Shown piece by piece: positions 1 through 9,082 of a DNA stretch of 64,000 bases. Positions within the stretch are counted from its first letter, which is position 1; every line of letters begins with the position of its first letter. A model generated the notes under the pieces. The model was given only the letters and a program-made list of their open reading frames with translations. It was not told the DNA's origin and ran no database searches. A program made the position numbers and the translations under genes. Source of the stretch: Frigoriglobus tundricola (GTDB lineage: Bacteria; Planctomycetota; Planctomycetia; Gemmatales; Gemmataceae); assembly GCF_013128195.2 (NCBI RefSeq), contig NZ_CP053452.2, positions 1,674,001-1,738,000 of the forward strand. The letters are read 5' to 3'.

Positions 1-393
1 TTTGGCCGCGTGCAAGCGAACGAACTGCACCGCCCGACAGGCATCGGCGGCGACGTAAGAGATCGGCACGGCCACCTTGTCGTCGGTGGCGTCGGTCATC
101 GTCCGCGTCTGCACGGCGATCACCGCGCACTGCGCCTTTCCGAAGTAATCGAGGGCGGCGGGGTGCTTGGCCGGCTTCCAGATCCCACCGTACCAGACCA
201 GGACCGGGTACGGGCCGTCGCCTTTGGGCGGCAGGTAGATGTCGAGCCGCTGGTGCTCGTGCGGGCCGTAGGCCACATCGGCGTGGGTCGGCGTGGGGGC
301 GGCCGCGGTCAGAGGCGCGCTGCCAGAAAGGGCGGCGACAACTCCGACGACGAGGGCGTGAGGAGAACCCGGGGTGAGGAAGATGGCTTTCAT
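1..393 (-). CDS. Secreted alpha/beta hydrolase, 3' part cut by window edge
   Basis: Reading the minus strand from an ATG at 391-393 gives 131 codons without a stop up to the window edge. The start MKAIFLTPGSPHALVVG followed by VAALSGSAPLTAAA looks like a signal peptide. The mature part contains YGPHEHQRLDIYLPP and then PVLVWYGGIWKP, the pattern of the esterase/lipase (BD-FAE-like) family in which HGGxW forms the oxyanion hole; here the motif reads YGGIW. The catalytic Ser, Asp and His would lie beyond the edge, so activity cannot be judged. Family assignment is from these motifs only. Likely a periplasmic or surface carbohydrate or lipid esterase. Confidence 0.7.
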   Translation of the reverse strand, partial: MKAIFLTPGSPHALVVGVVAALSGSAPLTAAAPTPTHADVAYGPHEHQRLDIYLPPKGDGPYPVLVWYGGIWKPAKHPAALDYFGKAQCAVIAVQTRTMTDATDDKVAVPISYVAADACRAVQFVRLHAAK

Positions 394-618
394 TGACGCC
401 ACTGTAACATGGCAGAGTTGAGAAGAAAACGTACTGCCTGGGAGGACACGAGTTGCTGAGTTTGTGAGGTATCGTTTCGCCCCTGTGGGCGAAACCCCGG
501 AGCGGGCTGGGGGGGCACGGCGACCGGGGCGTCCCCCCGAACCGTCACGAGGCACAACGTGACGCGGCTTTACTCGCGTCACGTTACGAGGTCATCAATC
601 GTCTTGCGGAAGCCACGA

Positions 619-1437
619 TCAGGAAAGTTCGCCGAGGGTAACGGGCGGGGACGACCCGATGGCCACGATGACCAGATCATGGGGCGGGGGCGGAGGGGGC
701 GGGGGGTTACCAACGGTGAGCACGTCCGGCGTGACAAACACGTCCTCCTGGACGGCCGTTTGGATCAAAGTTCCGTTCGGCGCGAATGTCAGGCTTTCGG
801 CACTCACACCGGTCGAAATCGTCGGTTGCGAGGGAACGCCTCCCGAATCGCCGTACCGGTCCACCGATCCGTCCACGCCGACAACGTCTAGCACCTCGGC
901 CCCGTTCGTGGCAAAGGCCACGCTCGCCGAGCGCACTCCACTCGTCAGAAGGCCAAATTTGCCATTTGTGTTTTGCTGGTAGAGATCGCCGTTCTGGAGC
1001 GTGAGTTCCCGCACCCGGTCCCCATTCGGGGCGAAGGCCACGCTCACGGCCGCCACCCCGTACCCGCTCGGCAGCACCGTCTGGACGCCCCCGACCGGCG
1101 CGCCGTAGGCGACGACACTGCCGTCCTTCATAACAACATCGATCTCTTCCGCCCCGAGCGGGTTGTACGCGACGCTGACCGACAGCACGCCGCCCATCAA
1201 GGGCGTAAACCCCGAGCCGTTTTGGTTGTAGCGGTAGAGCACGTCGCTCGCGGAGACAGCGAACAGGTCAAATTGTGACCCGTTCGGGGAGAAGGCCAAG
1301 CTCGCGGACGAGGGCACGTCTCGCCCCTCGAGGATTTCCAAACGGAGGCCACCGGTTGGGTACGCGTGTCCGGCTTGTGGCGGGGGCGGGTCTCCGGCAG
1401 GTACCGAGCGTAACGGTCGAATATAGCGTCGGAGCAT
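619..1437 (-). CDS. Planctomycete LE-x-R-x-VPS protein with propeller-like repeats
   Basis: About 272 residues from the ATG at 1437; an upstream in-frame ATG at 1485 would add 16 residues. I prefer 1437 because the family starts with a basic stretch (MLRRYIRPLRS) followed by LEILEGRDVPS, a variant of the short motif found near the N-terminus of many exported Gemmata proteins. The body has about five repeats of the form S-V-A-F-x-x-N-G followed by a Val-Asp-Gly-Ser strand, as in a beta-propeller, and ends in a proline run (PPPPPPPP) with a short tail. No catalytic motif is visible. I infer an exported structural or binding protein; its function is unknown. Confidence 0.6.
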   Translation of the reverse strand: MLRRYIRPLRSVPAGDPPPPQAGHAYPTGGLRLEILEGRDVPSSASLAFSPNGSQFDLFAVSASDVLYRYNQNGSGFTPLMGGVLSVSVAYNPLGAEEIDVVMKDGSVVAYGAPVGGVQTVLPSGYGVAAVSVAFAPNGDRVRELTLQNGDLYQQNTNGKFGLLTSGVRSASVAFATNGAEVLDVVGVDGSVDRYGDSGGVPSQPTISTGVSAESLTFAPNGTLIQTAVQEDVFVTPDVLTVGNPPPPPPPPHDLVIVAIGSSPPVTLGELS

Positions 1438-1852
1438 TAGCGCTCTCCGGTCGGACGAACACGATGGCACACCGAGAACCGACACCGATCCACGCGTGCC
1501 GGGATCTCAACCCCCGACAGACCCGTTCTGTACGGGAGTGAGCGGGAGATGCAATTTACGTTCCTCCGGCCGAGTCATTCCATTCCGCCTTGTATTTATG
1601 ACACGAACGGCAGTTTCTGTGGCTGCCTCACCGCATTCTTCGGTTAGACGGTTCCGATCCCGATCGGACCCCTCCCGTCCGGCGGCTCACCCGGACGCGA
1701 ACGGCGAGCACGAGGGTGCCCGCTATGAGACGGAGCGTGCCGGGTTTCATTCGGAAGCTCGGCGCGCGGTCGATCACGGGCCGGTGACCACCGGGACCGT
1801 TCTTCCACTTCTGCGCGGCGAACGGGTGGGGCCGTGCCAGAGTCGAGATCGG
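1438..1852. other. Gene-free spacer
   Basis: No convincing coding frame lies here. ORFs that cross the segment are out of frame with both neighbours and read as Arg/Pro-rich shadow protein. It should hold the promoter for the gene to its left (619-1437, minus strand), but I see no clear -35/-10 pair. Confidence 0.4.
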
Positions 1853-3319
1853 TCAGAACTGGCCCGTTTCGATGCGGTGAATCGACTGTTCGGCCTCGAA
1901 CCGCAGTTCGATGGCCCTCGCCTTCTTCGCCACCTCGCGCAGTGCCGGGAGCGCGTCCTTGGCCGCCGGTCCGATGAAGCCGAGCGCCCGCACCGCCAAG
2001 AGCGCGGTCTTCGCGTTCGGGCCGCGCGCGAGGTCGGCCAGCGCCGGCACCGCCGGGGCCGCCTGTTCCTTCATGTCGCTCATGATCCAGACGGAATAGT
2101 CCATCAGGGTCTCGTCCGGTCCCCGGAGGAGCTCGATCAGGGTCGGCAGGGCGACGGCCACGCCCTTGGCCAGTTGCCTCAGCTTGGCGTAGCTGGTGTT
2201 CCGCCGCAGCGGGTCGGTGCTCTTTAGATCGGCGAGGAGCGGGGCCACGAGACGGGTCTGGCCCGCGCTGCCCGCCCGCACCGGGAAGCGGTAGTACGAG
2301 TGGGCGCCGAGGCCGCCGTTGGGCGAGGCATCGATGAGTGCCAGCTCGTCCTGGTTGACGAGGTACTCGTAGCGCTGGACCGTGGGTTGCGTGTTGACAA
2401 AGGCCGGCGGGGCCGGGTGCCCCGGCATCGGAGCGAACGGCGACGGGGTGATGATTTCCAGGTACCGGTCGTCCACAACGCGGTAGGTCGGCCCGGCGCC
2501 CGGCAGCGCGGGGAACATGCTCAAAGCGGACAGTCGGCCGGTCCGGTCGAACAGGTAGCCGGCCGCGCTCTCGTCGCGCCACTCGCCGAGAAGCCGTTCA
2601 CGGGCCGTCGGCCCGCGCACCCATTTGGGGTCGTCTCGGAGGGCGGCTTCCTGTTTCCGGTCCGCGTTGAGTTTGTCGAGGTCGGAAAACCCGCCGAACG
2701 TGACGAACCCGTCCACCCGCTTGGACCCGCCGCCGGTCTGTTCGAGTGCCGTGCTGAACGCGGCCCGCTGGCCGTCCTTCGTGTTCGCGAACGCGACCCA
2801 CGCGCGCAGGTTCGCCCCTTCCCAGTGCCGCCAGGTGCTCCCCTCGCCCATTTTTGCGAACGCGACCTCGAACCCGGCCTCGATCTCGCCCTGCAAGCCG
2901 CCACCGGCCCTGCGAAACGCGTCCCGCATGTCGTTCTCGGACGACGCCGAACTGCCGCCCAGAAGGCCCTCGACTTCGGCGCGATCCATGCCCGGCTTCA
3001 CGCTCTTGAAGTTCGCCACCGTCACCTTCGACCGATCGGCGGCGGGCGAGCCCCCGTCTTTGCCGCCGCCGCCGACGATCAGAGCGATGGCCACCCCGAG
3101 GACGCCGAAGAGAAACAGGCTGCCGACAACGAGTGCAGCGATTTTCGTTCCCGACGACGAGGATCTGGCCGCCGGTCTGCGCCGCGGGCGCGGCGCTTCG
3201 TCCTCTTCGTCCCCGTCCGGGAGCGAAAACCTCTCGTCGCACTCCGGGCAGCGGAGCCGCGTCGAGCCCTCGCGCACCCGGACACGCGCGCCACACTCCG
3301 GGCACTTCACACTTGCCAT
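1853..3319 (-). CDS. Zinc-ribbon membrane protein with C-terminal HEAT-like repeats
   Basis: About 488 residues starting MASVKCPECG; an upstream in-frame ATG adds an unlikely 21-residue tail. The N-terminus has two CPEC motifs (CPECGARV and CPECDERFSLP), the MJ0042-type zinc ribbon often seen at the start of planctomycete membrane proteins. An Arg-rich stretch and one transmembrane helix (IAALVVGSLFLFGVLGVAIA, near residues 65-90) follow. The middle is of unknown fold. The last 120 residues (LADLKSTDPLRRN to the end) contain helical repeats with APAVPALADL and DALPALREVA, typical of HEAT/PBS-lyase-like repeats. It is probably a membrane-anchored scaffold facing the cytoplasm through its zinc ribbon. 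The function is not known. Confidence 0.65.
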   Translation of the reverse strand: MASVKCPECGARVRVREGSTRLRCPECDERFSLPDGDEEDEAPRPRRRPAARSSSSGTKIAALVVGSLFLFGVLGVAIALIVGGGGKDGGSPAADRSKVTVANFKSVKPGMDRAEVEGLLGGSSASSENDMRDAFRRAGGGLQGEIEAGFEVAFAKMGEGSTWRHWEGANLRAWVAFANTKDGQRAAFSTALEQTGGGSKRVDGFVTFGGFSDLDKLNADRKQEAALRDDPKWVRGPTARERLLGEWRDESAAGYLFDRTGRLSALSMFPALPGAGPTYRVVDDRYLEIITPSPFAPMPGHPAPPAFVNTQPTVQRYEYLVNQDELALIDASPNGGLGAHSYYRFPVRAGSAGQTRLVAPLLADLKSTDPLRRNTSYAKLRQLAKGVAVALPTLIELLRGPDETLMDYSVWIMSDMKEQAAPAVPALADLARGPNAKTALLAVRALGFIGPAAKDALPALREVAKKARAIELRFEAEQSIHRIETGQF

Positions 3320-3431
3320 GATGCCGGTTCCGTTGGAGAAGGGCCGTTCGATCATTCTGACCCAGGCGCGGCCCCCGGACAAGCTTTGACCGGCGCGTAA
3401 AACAAAGCACGTCGCCCTTGGAGGATGGTAC

Positions 3432-3908
3432 GTGTCCGACTACCCCGCCGCGGTCGCCGCGCTGCTCGCCGTGGACCACCCGCAAGCTCTGGGGCCGGGC
3501 CGGCCGAACGCGGCGCTGCACGGCCAACTCGTGACGGCGTGTGCCGCCCTTCCGCCCGCCTGCGCCGCCGGCCTGTGGCTCCGATTCGACTTCCTTGACG
3601 CGTCGCACGCCATCAGCCAGGACCTGGACACGGCCGAGGGGAGCTTCTGGCACGCCATCATGCACCGCCGCGAGCCCGATGCCTGGAACAGCAAATACTG
3701 GTGGCGAAGAGTCGGCCCGCACCCGGTGCTGACGGCGCTGGCGGAACAGGCCCCGGGACTCGGCTATCGGTACACCGGCCCCTTTGATTTCGTGGACTTC
3801 TGCGAGCGCGTGCGGGGATCAGGGAACGCTGAAGAAGAGATCGCCAAGCGCGTGCAGCAGCTCGAATGGCACCTCCTGTTTTGCCATTGTATAAATACAA
3901 AATCTTAA
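3432..3908 (+). CDS. Conserved hypothetical protein, 158 aa
   Basis: GTG start at 3432; no ATG is better placed. The protein begins MSDYPAAVAALLAVDHPQAL and contains FDFLDASHAISQDLDTAEG, then a conserved-looking HAIMHRREPDAWNSKYWW block and GPFDFVDFCERV near the end. There is no signal peptide or transmembrane helix. The composition (W, H, D, N in clusters) looks like a real protein and not a shadow. I do not recognise a named domain; small proteins with DAxNAKYWWRR-like blocks recur in planctomycetes, to my recollection. It diverges from the gene ending at 1853, and the two start codons are about 110 bases apart. Confidence 0.6.
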   Translation: MSDYPAAVAALLAVDHPQALGPGRPNAALHGQLVTACAALPPACAAGLWLRFDFLDASHAISQDLDTAEGSFWHAIMHRREPDAWNSKYWWRRVGPHPVLTALAEQAPGLGYRYTGPFDFVDFCERVRGSGNAEEEIAKRVQQLEWHLLFCHCINTKS

Positions 3909-3974
3909 CAGCATGCGCCTTTGATCAAACATTTTGCGGTTATAATGCACCGTACACCACTCCGAATAGTATTC

Positions 3975-4017
3975 CGTTAGAGGTGGGAATCGTCTCAACC
4001 GATTCGGGCCTCTAACG
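3975..4017. repeat. Two-storey hairpin before a dead transposase
   Basis: A perfect 9-base stem (CGTTAGAGG at 3975-3983 with CCTCTAACG at 4009-4017) encloses a 3+3 base internal loop and a second perfect 6-base stem (GAATCG at 3987-3992 with CGATTC at 4000-4005) closed by a 7-base loop. The outer arm ends four bases before the ATG at 4022. It may be the left end or a translation-blocking leader of the IS701-type element that follows. Confidence 0.6.
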
Positions 4018-4021
4018 TTGC

Positions 4022-4720
4022 ATGAGGACCTCCACTCCCGCTCTCGATCCTGCGACCCTCGACCGGCTCCGCGAGTACGCGGCCGTGTTCGCGGATGACT
4101 CCCCCCAGGCCGAGCCCGCCGCGTGGGCGGGCATCTACCTCCAAGGGTTGCGCCTGGACGGGGAACGCTAATCCATCGAACCGATCTCCCACCGGGTCCG
4201 GCTTCCCGAGGGACTCACCTCAACGGACCCCGAGCAGGCGCTCCAGCAGTTCGTCAACCAGAGCCCCTGGGATCACCATGCGGTCCTCCGCCGCTACCGG
4301 TCCATATGGCGCTCACGTTCGAGTCCCCCGACCGGATCTTCCTGTTCGACTACGTTTCTTTCCCCAAGCAGGGCACGCACTCCGTCGGGGTCCAGCGGCA
4401 ATACTGCGGGGCCCTGGGCAAGAAGGCCAATGGCCAGGTGCCGTCAGCGTTCACTACCTCGGCCCCAAAGGTCACTACCCTCTGGATCTCCGGCTCTACC
4501 TGCCGGATTCGTGGCTGAAAGACCGCAAGCGACTCGACAAGGTGGGCGTTCCCAAGGACCAGCGGCGATCCTTGACCAAACTGGAGATCGCCCTGGAATT
4601 GCTGATCGCTTCTGGGGGGCGAGACCTGTCGCGGAGGGCAACTTGCGCACTGGTGGCACGAGCCGGGCCTTGCCCCTCTCCTACCGCCCGGGACCGGACG
4701 CCTTCACGTGCATCTGCGTA
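4022..4720 (+). pseudogene. Degraded IS701-type (SRSO17/DDE) transposase
   Basis: The ATG at 4022 opens a frame ([34 protein letters not shown]) that is the N-terminus of the IS701/SRSO17 transposase family. It stops after 49 codons at a TAA where the family continues with a Ser-Ile-Glu-Pro stretch. The following frame reads [29 protein letters not shown] and [14 protein letters not shown] shift near 4300 moves to a frame with [19 protein letters not shown] and [13 protein letters not shown]. Another shift near 4440 gives [19 protein letters not shown] and then LTKLEIALELL. Homology fades near 4620. An Asp of the usual DD pair before the SFPKQG block appears as Tyr. The gene is dead by one nonsense codon, at least two frameshifts and loss of its 3' half. 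Confidence 0.8.
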
Positions 4721-5026
4721 GGGTGAACGCGGGACTCACAAAACGGCGCCGAAAAATTAATCACAATTAATTAACGATCGTCACGAAATATATCAGCGAA
4801 ATTTTCCGCGCCGGCAGAAATTCTCGAACCGCCAAGTGTACTCACTCAGCAAACGCTCGGGTTCGCGCTTGCAGTGCCTTTCTCCGCAATCATACTCATA
4901 AGGATATTACTCGCCTGAGTAATCGCGTATATTGCTCTCCCCCATGGCGCGTCGTGAACGGTCCGTCAACCCGCTCGGTGCCGAGCCGGTGACCGGCCCG
5001 GGCGCCCGGGCGCCAGAAGCGTTCGT
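4721..5026. other. AT-richer spacer upstream of the kinase
   Basis: This 306-base spacer contains the most AT-rich stretch of the left third (about 4740-4800, with ATTAATCACAATTAATTAAC). It probably combines the decayed tail of the insertion sequence with the promoter of the histidine kinase at 5027. A TATATT at 4928-4933 is a possible -10 box, but no good -35 box sits at the right distance. Confidence 0.35.
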
Positions 5027-7981
5027 ATGGCAGACGCACCCACCGAGCCGGCCCCGTACCCCGACTTCCGCGTGCTGTTCGAGTCCGCACCGGGGCTGTG
5101 CCTCGTTCTCGACCCCGACCTGGTCATCGTCGCGGCCAGCGACGCGTACCTCCGCGCCACCATGACCGCGCGCGAGCGGATCGTGGGGCGGCACATTTTC
5201 GACGCGTTTCCCGACAACCCGGACGACCCGGCGGCCACCGGCGTGCGGAACCTCCGCGCCTCGCTCGCCCGCGTCCTGGCCCACGGGGCCGCGGACGCGA
5301 TGGCCGTGCAGAAGTACGACGTCCGGCGGCCCGCCGCCGAGGGGGGCGCGTTCGAGGAGCGGTACTGGAGCCCGGTCAACTCGCCGGTGCTCGGCCCCGG
5401 CGGCGCGGTCGCCTACATCATCCACCGCGTCGAGGACGTGACCGAGTTCGTCCGCCTCCGGCACCGCGGGGCCGAGCAGGAGGCCCGGACCGAGCGGATG
5501 GAAGCCGAGGTCTACCAGCGCGCGCTCCACCTCGAGGACTCCAACCGCCGCCTGCGCGAGGCGAACGACGAGCTGACCCGCCTGCGCGCGGACCTCGAGC
5601 GCCGGGTCGAAGAGCGGACCGCCCTCCTGGCGGCCACGAACGCCGCGCTGCGGGCGGAAGTGGCCGAGCACGAGCGCACCGAGCGGCTCCTGTACCAGCA
5701 GCGCGAGAAGCTCCGGGTGACCCTGGCGAGCATCGGCGACGCGGTCGTGACCACCGACGCGAACGCCCGGGTGACGATGCTCAACCCGGTCGCGGAGGCG
5801 CTCACCGGCTGGCCGGAAGCCGACGCCGTCGGGCGGCCCCTCGAGGACGTGTTCCGCATCGTCAACCAGGGCACCCGTGACCCCGTGGAGAGCCCGGTCG
5901 GGCGGGCGCTGGCCGAGGGGGTCGTCGTCGGGCTGGCGAACCACACCGTCCTGATCGCGCGGGACGGCACCGAGCGCCCCATCGACGACAGCGCCGCCCC
6001 GATCCGGGACGAAACCGGGGCGGTCCTCGGCGTGGTGCTCATCTTCCGCGACGTGACCGCGCGGCACGCCGCCGAGGAGACGGTCCGGAGCGAGCGCACC
6101 CTCTTGCGCACGCTCATCGACGCCCTGCCGGACGCCGTCTGGACCAAGGACGCCACCGGGCGGTTCGTGATCTCCAACCCGGCGCACGTCGCGATGGTCG
6201 GCGCGGCGGACGAGGCCGCGGTCGCCGGCCGGACCGGGTCCGATTTTCACCCGCCGGAGCTGGCCGCCGAGTACGCCGCGGACGACCAGCGGGTGTTCGC
6301 CGGCGAGACCGTGTTCAACAAGGAGGAGCGGGTCCGGTACGCCGACGGGCGGGAGCGGTGGCACCTGGTCATCAAGGCGCCGCTCCGGGACCGCACCGGG
6401 CAGGTGTCCGGGCTGGTCGGGGTGAGCCGGAACGTCCAGTACCGGAAAGAGGCCGAGGACGCGCTGCGAACCAGCGAGGCGCGGCTCCGGCTGTTCATCG
6501 ACTCGGCGCGTGACTACGCCATCTTCATGACCGACCCGGCCGGTGTGGTGGTCACCTGGAACCCGGGCGCCGAGCGGGCCTACGGGTACCCGGCGGCCGA
6601 GGCCGTCGGGCTGCCCCTGGAGCGGTTCGACGTGCCCGAAGGGGGCACGACCGACGCCCCGGCCGAGCGCCTGGCGCGGGCGGCCGGGACCGGCAGCCAC
6701 CAGACCGAGGGGTGGCGCGTGCGGAAGGACGGCACCCGGTTCTGGGCCGAAACCACGACCAGCGCCCTGCGGGACGGCGCGCTGCGTGGGTTCGCCGTGA
6801 TCGCCCGCGACATGACCGAGCGGCGCAAACTGGAGGGGCAGTTTCGCCAGGCGCAGAAGCTGGAGGCCGTCGGCCGGCTGGCGGGCGGGGTGGCCCACGA
6901 CTTCAACAACATCCTCACCGTCATCAACGGGTACTCGGACGTGGTGCTCGCCGCGCTGCCGCCGGGCGCCCCGCACCGGGAGGCGCTGGCCGCCGTCCGG
7001 GACGCCGGCGAGCGGGCCGCCGGGCTCACCAGCCAGCTCCTCGCGTTCGGCCGCAAGACCATCGTCGAGCCCAAGGTGCTCGACCTGAACGGGGTGATCG
7101 ACCAGCTGGCGCGGCTGCTCCGCCGGCTCGTGGGCGAGGACGTGATCCTGGCGACCGCACTGGCCCCCGACCTGTCCCGCATCAGGGCCGACCCCACGCA
7201 GATCGAACAGATCGTCATGAACCTCGCGGTCAACGCCCGCGACGCGATGCCGCGGGGCGGCCGGTTGACGATCGAGACGCGCAACGTCCGGCTCGGCCCC
7301 GGCGACGCCGCCGCGTACCCCGATCTGCCCCCCGGGCCCTACGTCCAGCTCGCGGTCTCGGACACCGGGGTCGGGATGACCGACGAGGTGAAGGCGCGCG
7401 TGTTCGAGCCGTTCTTCACCACCAAGGAGCCGGGCGCGGGCACCGGGCTGGGGCTGGCGATGGCCTACGGGGCGGTGAAAACGCACAACGGGCACATCAC
7501 CGTGTACAGCGAAACGAACGTCGGGACGACGTTCAAGATCCTGCTCCCCGCCACCGGGGACGCGCCCAGCGGACCGCTCTCGGGCGAGCGCCGACCGGCC
7601 CCGCGCGGGGCGGAGACGGTGCTGCTCGCCGAGGACGACGACACGGTGCGCAAGTTCGCCCGGCTCGTTCTGGAGATGCAGGGGTACGCGGTCATCGAAG
7701 GGGCCGGCGGGGCCGACGCGCTGCGGGCCGCGACCGGCCATTCCGGGGCGATCAGCCTGCTGATCACGGACGTGGTGATGCCGGGCATGGGCGGGCGCGA
7801 CCTGGCCGAAGCGCTCCGGCTCCGCCACCCGGGACTGAAAGTGCTGTACGTCAGCGGCTACACGGACGACGCCGTAGTGCGGCACGGCATCGTGGCGGCG
7901 ACCGACGCCTTCCTCCAGAAGCCGTTCACCCCGCTGTCGCTGGCCCGGAAGACCCGCGCCGTCCTCGACGGCACCGGGTGA
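5027..7981 (+). CDS. Cytoplasmic hybrid histidine kinase with four PAS domains
   Basis: 984 residues with no transmembrane helix. Order: PAS 1 (about 10-140), a long coiled coil (about 150-230, rich in [19 protein letters not shown]-like heptads), PAS 2 (235-355), PAS 3 (360-480), PAS 4 (485-605), HisKA with H-box GGVAHDFNN (His624), HATPase_c with N-box [10 protein letters not shown] and G-boxes DTGVGM and GTGLGLAM, and a C-terminal receiver with phospho-acceptor Asp915 in [13 protein letters not shown] and the conserved KPF lysine. The AHDFNN H-box marks the PAS-rich soluble kinase class. The output is unclear: the receiver is terminal and no DNA-binding regulator is adjacent. The gene converges on oleD, 111 bases away, so no operon link to the lipid locus is implied. 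Confidence 0.93.
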   Translation: MADAPTEPAPYPDFRVLFESAPGLCLVLDPDLVIVAASDAYLRATMTARERIVGRHIFDAFPDNPDDPAATGVRNLRASLARVLAHGAADAMAVQKYDVRRPAAEGGAFEERYWSPVNSPVLGPGGAVAYIIHRVEDVTEFVRLRHRGAEQEARTERMEAEVYQRALHLEDSNRRLREANDELTRLRADLERRVEERTALLAATNAALRAEVAEHERTERLLYQQREKLRVTLASIGDAVVTTDANARVTMLNPVAEALTGWPEADAVGRPLEDVFRIVNQGTRDPVESPVGRALAEGVVVGLANHTVLIARDGTERPIDDSAAPIRDETGAVLGVVLIFRDVTARHAAEETVRSERTLLRTLIDALPDAVWTKDATGRFVISNPAHVAMVGAADEAAVAGRTGSDFHPPELAAEYAADDQRVFAGETVFNKEERVRYADGRERWHLVIKAPLRDRTGQVSGLVGVSRNVQYRKEAEDALRTSEARLRLFIDSARDYAIFMTDPAGVVVTWNPGAERAYGYPAAEAVGLPLERFDVPEGGTTDAPAERLARAAGTGSHQTEGWRVRKDGTRFWAETTTSALRDGALRGFAVIARDMTERRKLEGQFRQAQKLEAVGRLAGGVAHDFNNILTVINGYSDVVLAALPPGAPHREALAAVRDAGERAAGLTSQLLAFGRKTIVEPKVLDLNGVIDQLARLLRRLVGEDVILATALAPDLSRIRADPTQIEQIVMNLAVNARDAMPRGGRLTIETRNVRLGPGDAAAYPDLPPGPYVQLAVSDTGVGMTDEVKARVFEPFFTTKEPGAGTGLGLAMAYGAVKTHNGHITVYSETNVGTTFKILLPATGDAPSGPLSGERRPAPRGAETVLLAEDDDTVRKFARLVLEMQGYAVIEGAGGADALRAATGHSGAISLLITDVVMPGMGGRDLAEALRLRHPGLKVLYVSGYTDDAVVRHGIVAATDAFLQKPFTPLSLARKTRAVLDGTG

Positions 7982-8092
7982 CGCGCTCACGGTCAACGAC
8001 ACGCAAACGCGGCCGCGCGACAAACCACCTTGGGAGTGACCGCCAACGCTCAGAGAGTCGGTCACCCGAGTGGAAAATAACCGCCCAGCCAC

Positions 8093-9082
8093 TCATCCCA
8101 CCCGTAACCGCTCGCCCAACCTCTTCAGCCCTTCCTCAACCGTCACCGTCGGTTCGTAGCCCAGGTCGCGGCGCGCGGCCGAGATGTCGTACCAGTGCGA
8201 CGTGGAGAGCTGGCTCGCGACGAACCGCGTCATCGGCGGTTCGCCCGGCAGCGGGAGCAGCCAGTACACGTATTCGAGGACGCGCCCGGCGAGTTTCGCT
8301 TTCCACGCCGACACGCGCCTCGTGACGGGGGGCGCGCCGGCTTCCGCGAGAATGCGGTCGAGGAACGGCCACAATTCGACCGGCTCGCCGTTGGAGATGA
8401 AGTACGCCTTGCCCGCGGGCGCGGTGCCGATGTCGAGCCGGTCGGCCGCATCCAGGTGCGCCTGCGCGGCGTTGTCGACGTACGTGACATCGACCTTCAC
8501 CGGCCGGGAGCCGACCCGCCGGAGCTTGCCCTTGCGGGCGCTGTCGATGATGCGCGGAACCAAATGCGGGTCGCCCGGACCGAAGATCAGGTGCGGGCGG
8601 AGCGAGACGGTCGCGAGGTCCGGGCCGTTGGCGGCGAGCACGGCCTTTTCGGCCTTCGCCTTCGTCTCCGAATACGCCGCCTCGAAGTGCGCCGGGTACG
8701 GCAGCGCCTCGTTCGCGCCCTCGACGTCCTTGCCGGCGTGGACGACGCTCGGCGTGGACGTGTACACCAGCCGCCGGACGCCGTGCTTTTTGCACGCGGC
8801 AACGACGCTTAGTGTGCCGGTCACGTTCGTGTCGAAGAAGGCGGAGTACCGGCCCCACACGCCGGCCTTCGCCGCCACGTGGAACACGACGTCGCACCCG
8901 CTCACGGCCCGTTCGACGTCGGTGAGTTGCGCGAGGTCGCCGAGGGTCTGCTCGACCCCGAATTCGTCCAGCCAGGGGTACCGCGAGCGGGTGAACGAGC
9001 GCACGGAGTCGCCCCGCTGACGGAGCAGCCGGACGACCGCCCCGCCGAGGAACCCGCCGCCGCCGGTCACCAGCGCCTTCAC
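8093..9082 (-). CDS. oleD: OleD, NAD(P)H-dependent 2-alkyl-3-ketoacid reductase
   Basis: 329 residues of the extended short-chain dehydrogenase (3-beta-HSD/epimerase-like) family. The nucleotide-binding GGGGFLGGAV lies at residues 7-16 and the catalytic YSETK at 137-141, with Ser in VYTSTPS at 107-113. In the Ole pathway this enzyme reduces the beta-keto acid made by OleA to a beta-hydroxy acid. The start is GTG at 9080-9082, inside a GTGA overlap with the oleC stop codon, so translation is coupled. It is the last gene of the locus. Family membership alone would allow an NAD-dependent epimerase, but the position directly after oleC makes OleD the secure call. Confidence 0.9.
   Translation of the reverse strand: MKALVTGGGGFLGGAVVRLLRQRGDSVRSFTRSRYPWLDEFGVEQTLGDLAQLTDVERAVSGCDVVFHVAAKAGVWGRYSAFFDTNVTGTLSVVAACKKHGVRRLVYTSTPSVVHAGKDVEGANEALPYPAHFEAAYSETKAKAEKAVLAANGPDLATVSLRPHLIFGPGDPHLVPRIIDSARKGKLRRVGSRPVKVDVTYVDNAAQAHLDAADRLDIGTAPAGKAYFISNGEPVELWPFLDRILAEAGAPPVTRRVSAWKAKLAGRVLEYVYWLLPLPGEPPMTRFVASQLSTSHWYDISAARRDLGYEPTVTVEEGLKRLGERLRVG

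Noticed and set aside
3941-3946. TATAAT as a promoter -10 box before the dead transposase
   Set aside because: The nearest TTGATC is only 14 bases upstream and no other -35 box fits, so I do not call a promoter.
4907-8092. A 1061-codon open frame on the minus strand
   Set aside because: It is the antisense shadow of the histidine kinase at 5027-7981; the protein is Arg/Gly/Val-rich with no motif, while the plus strand has all kinase boxes.
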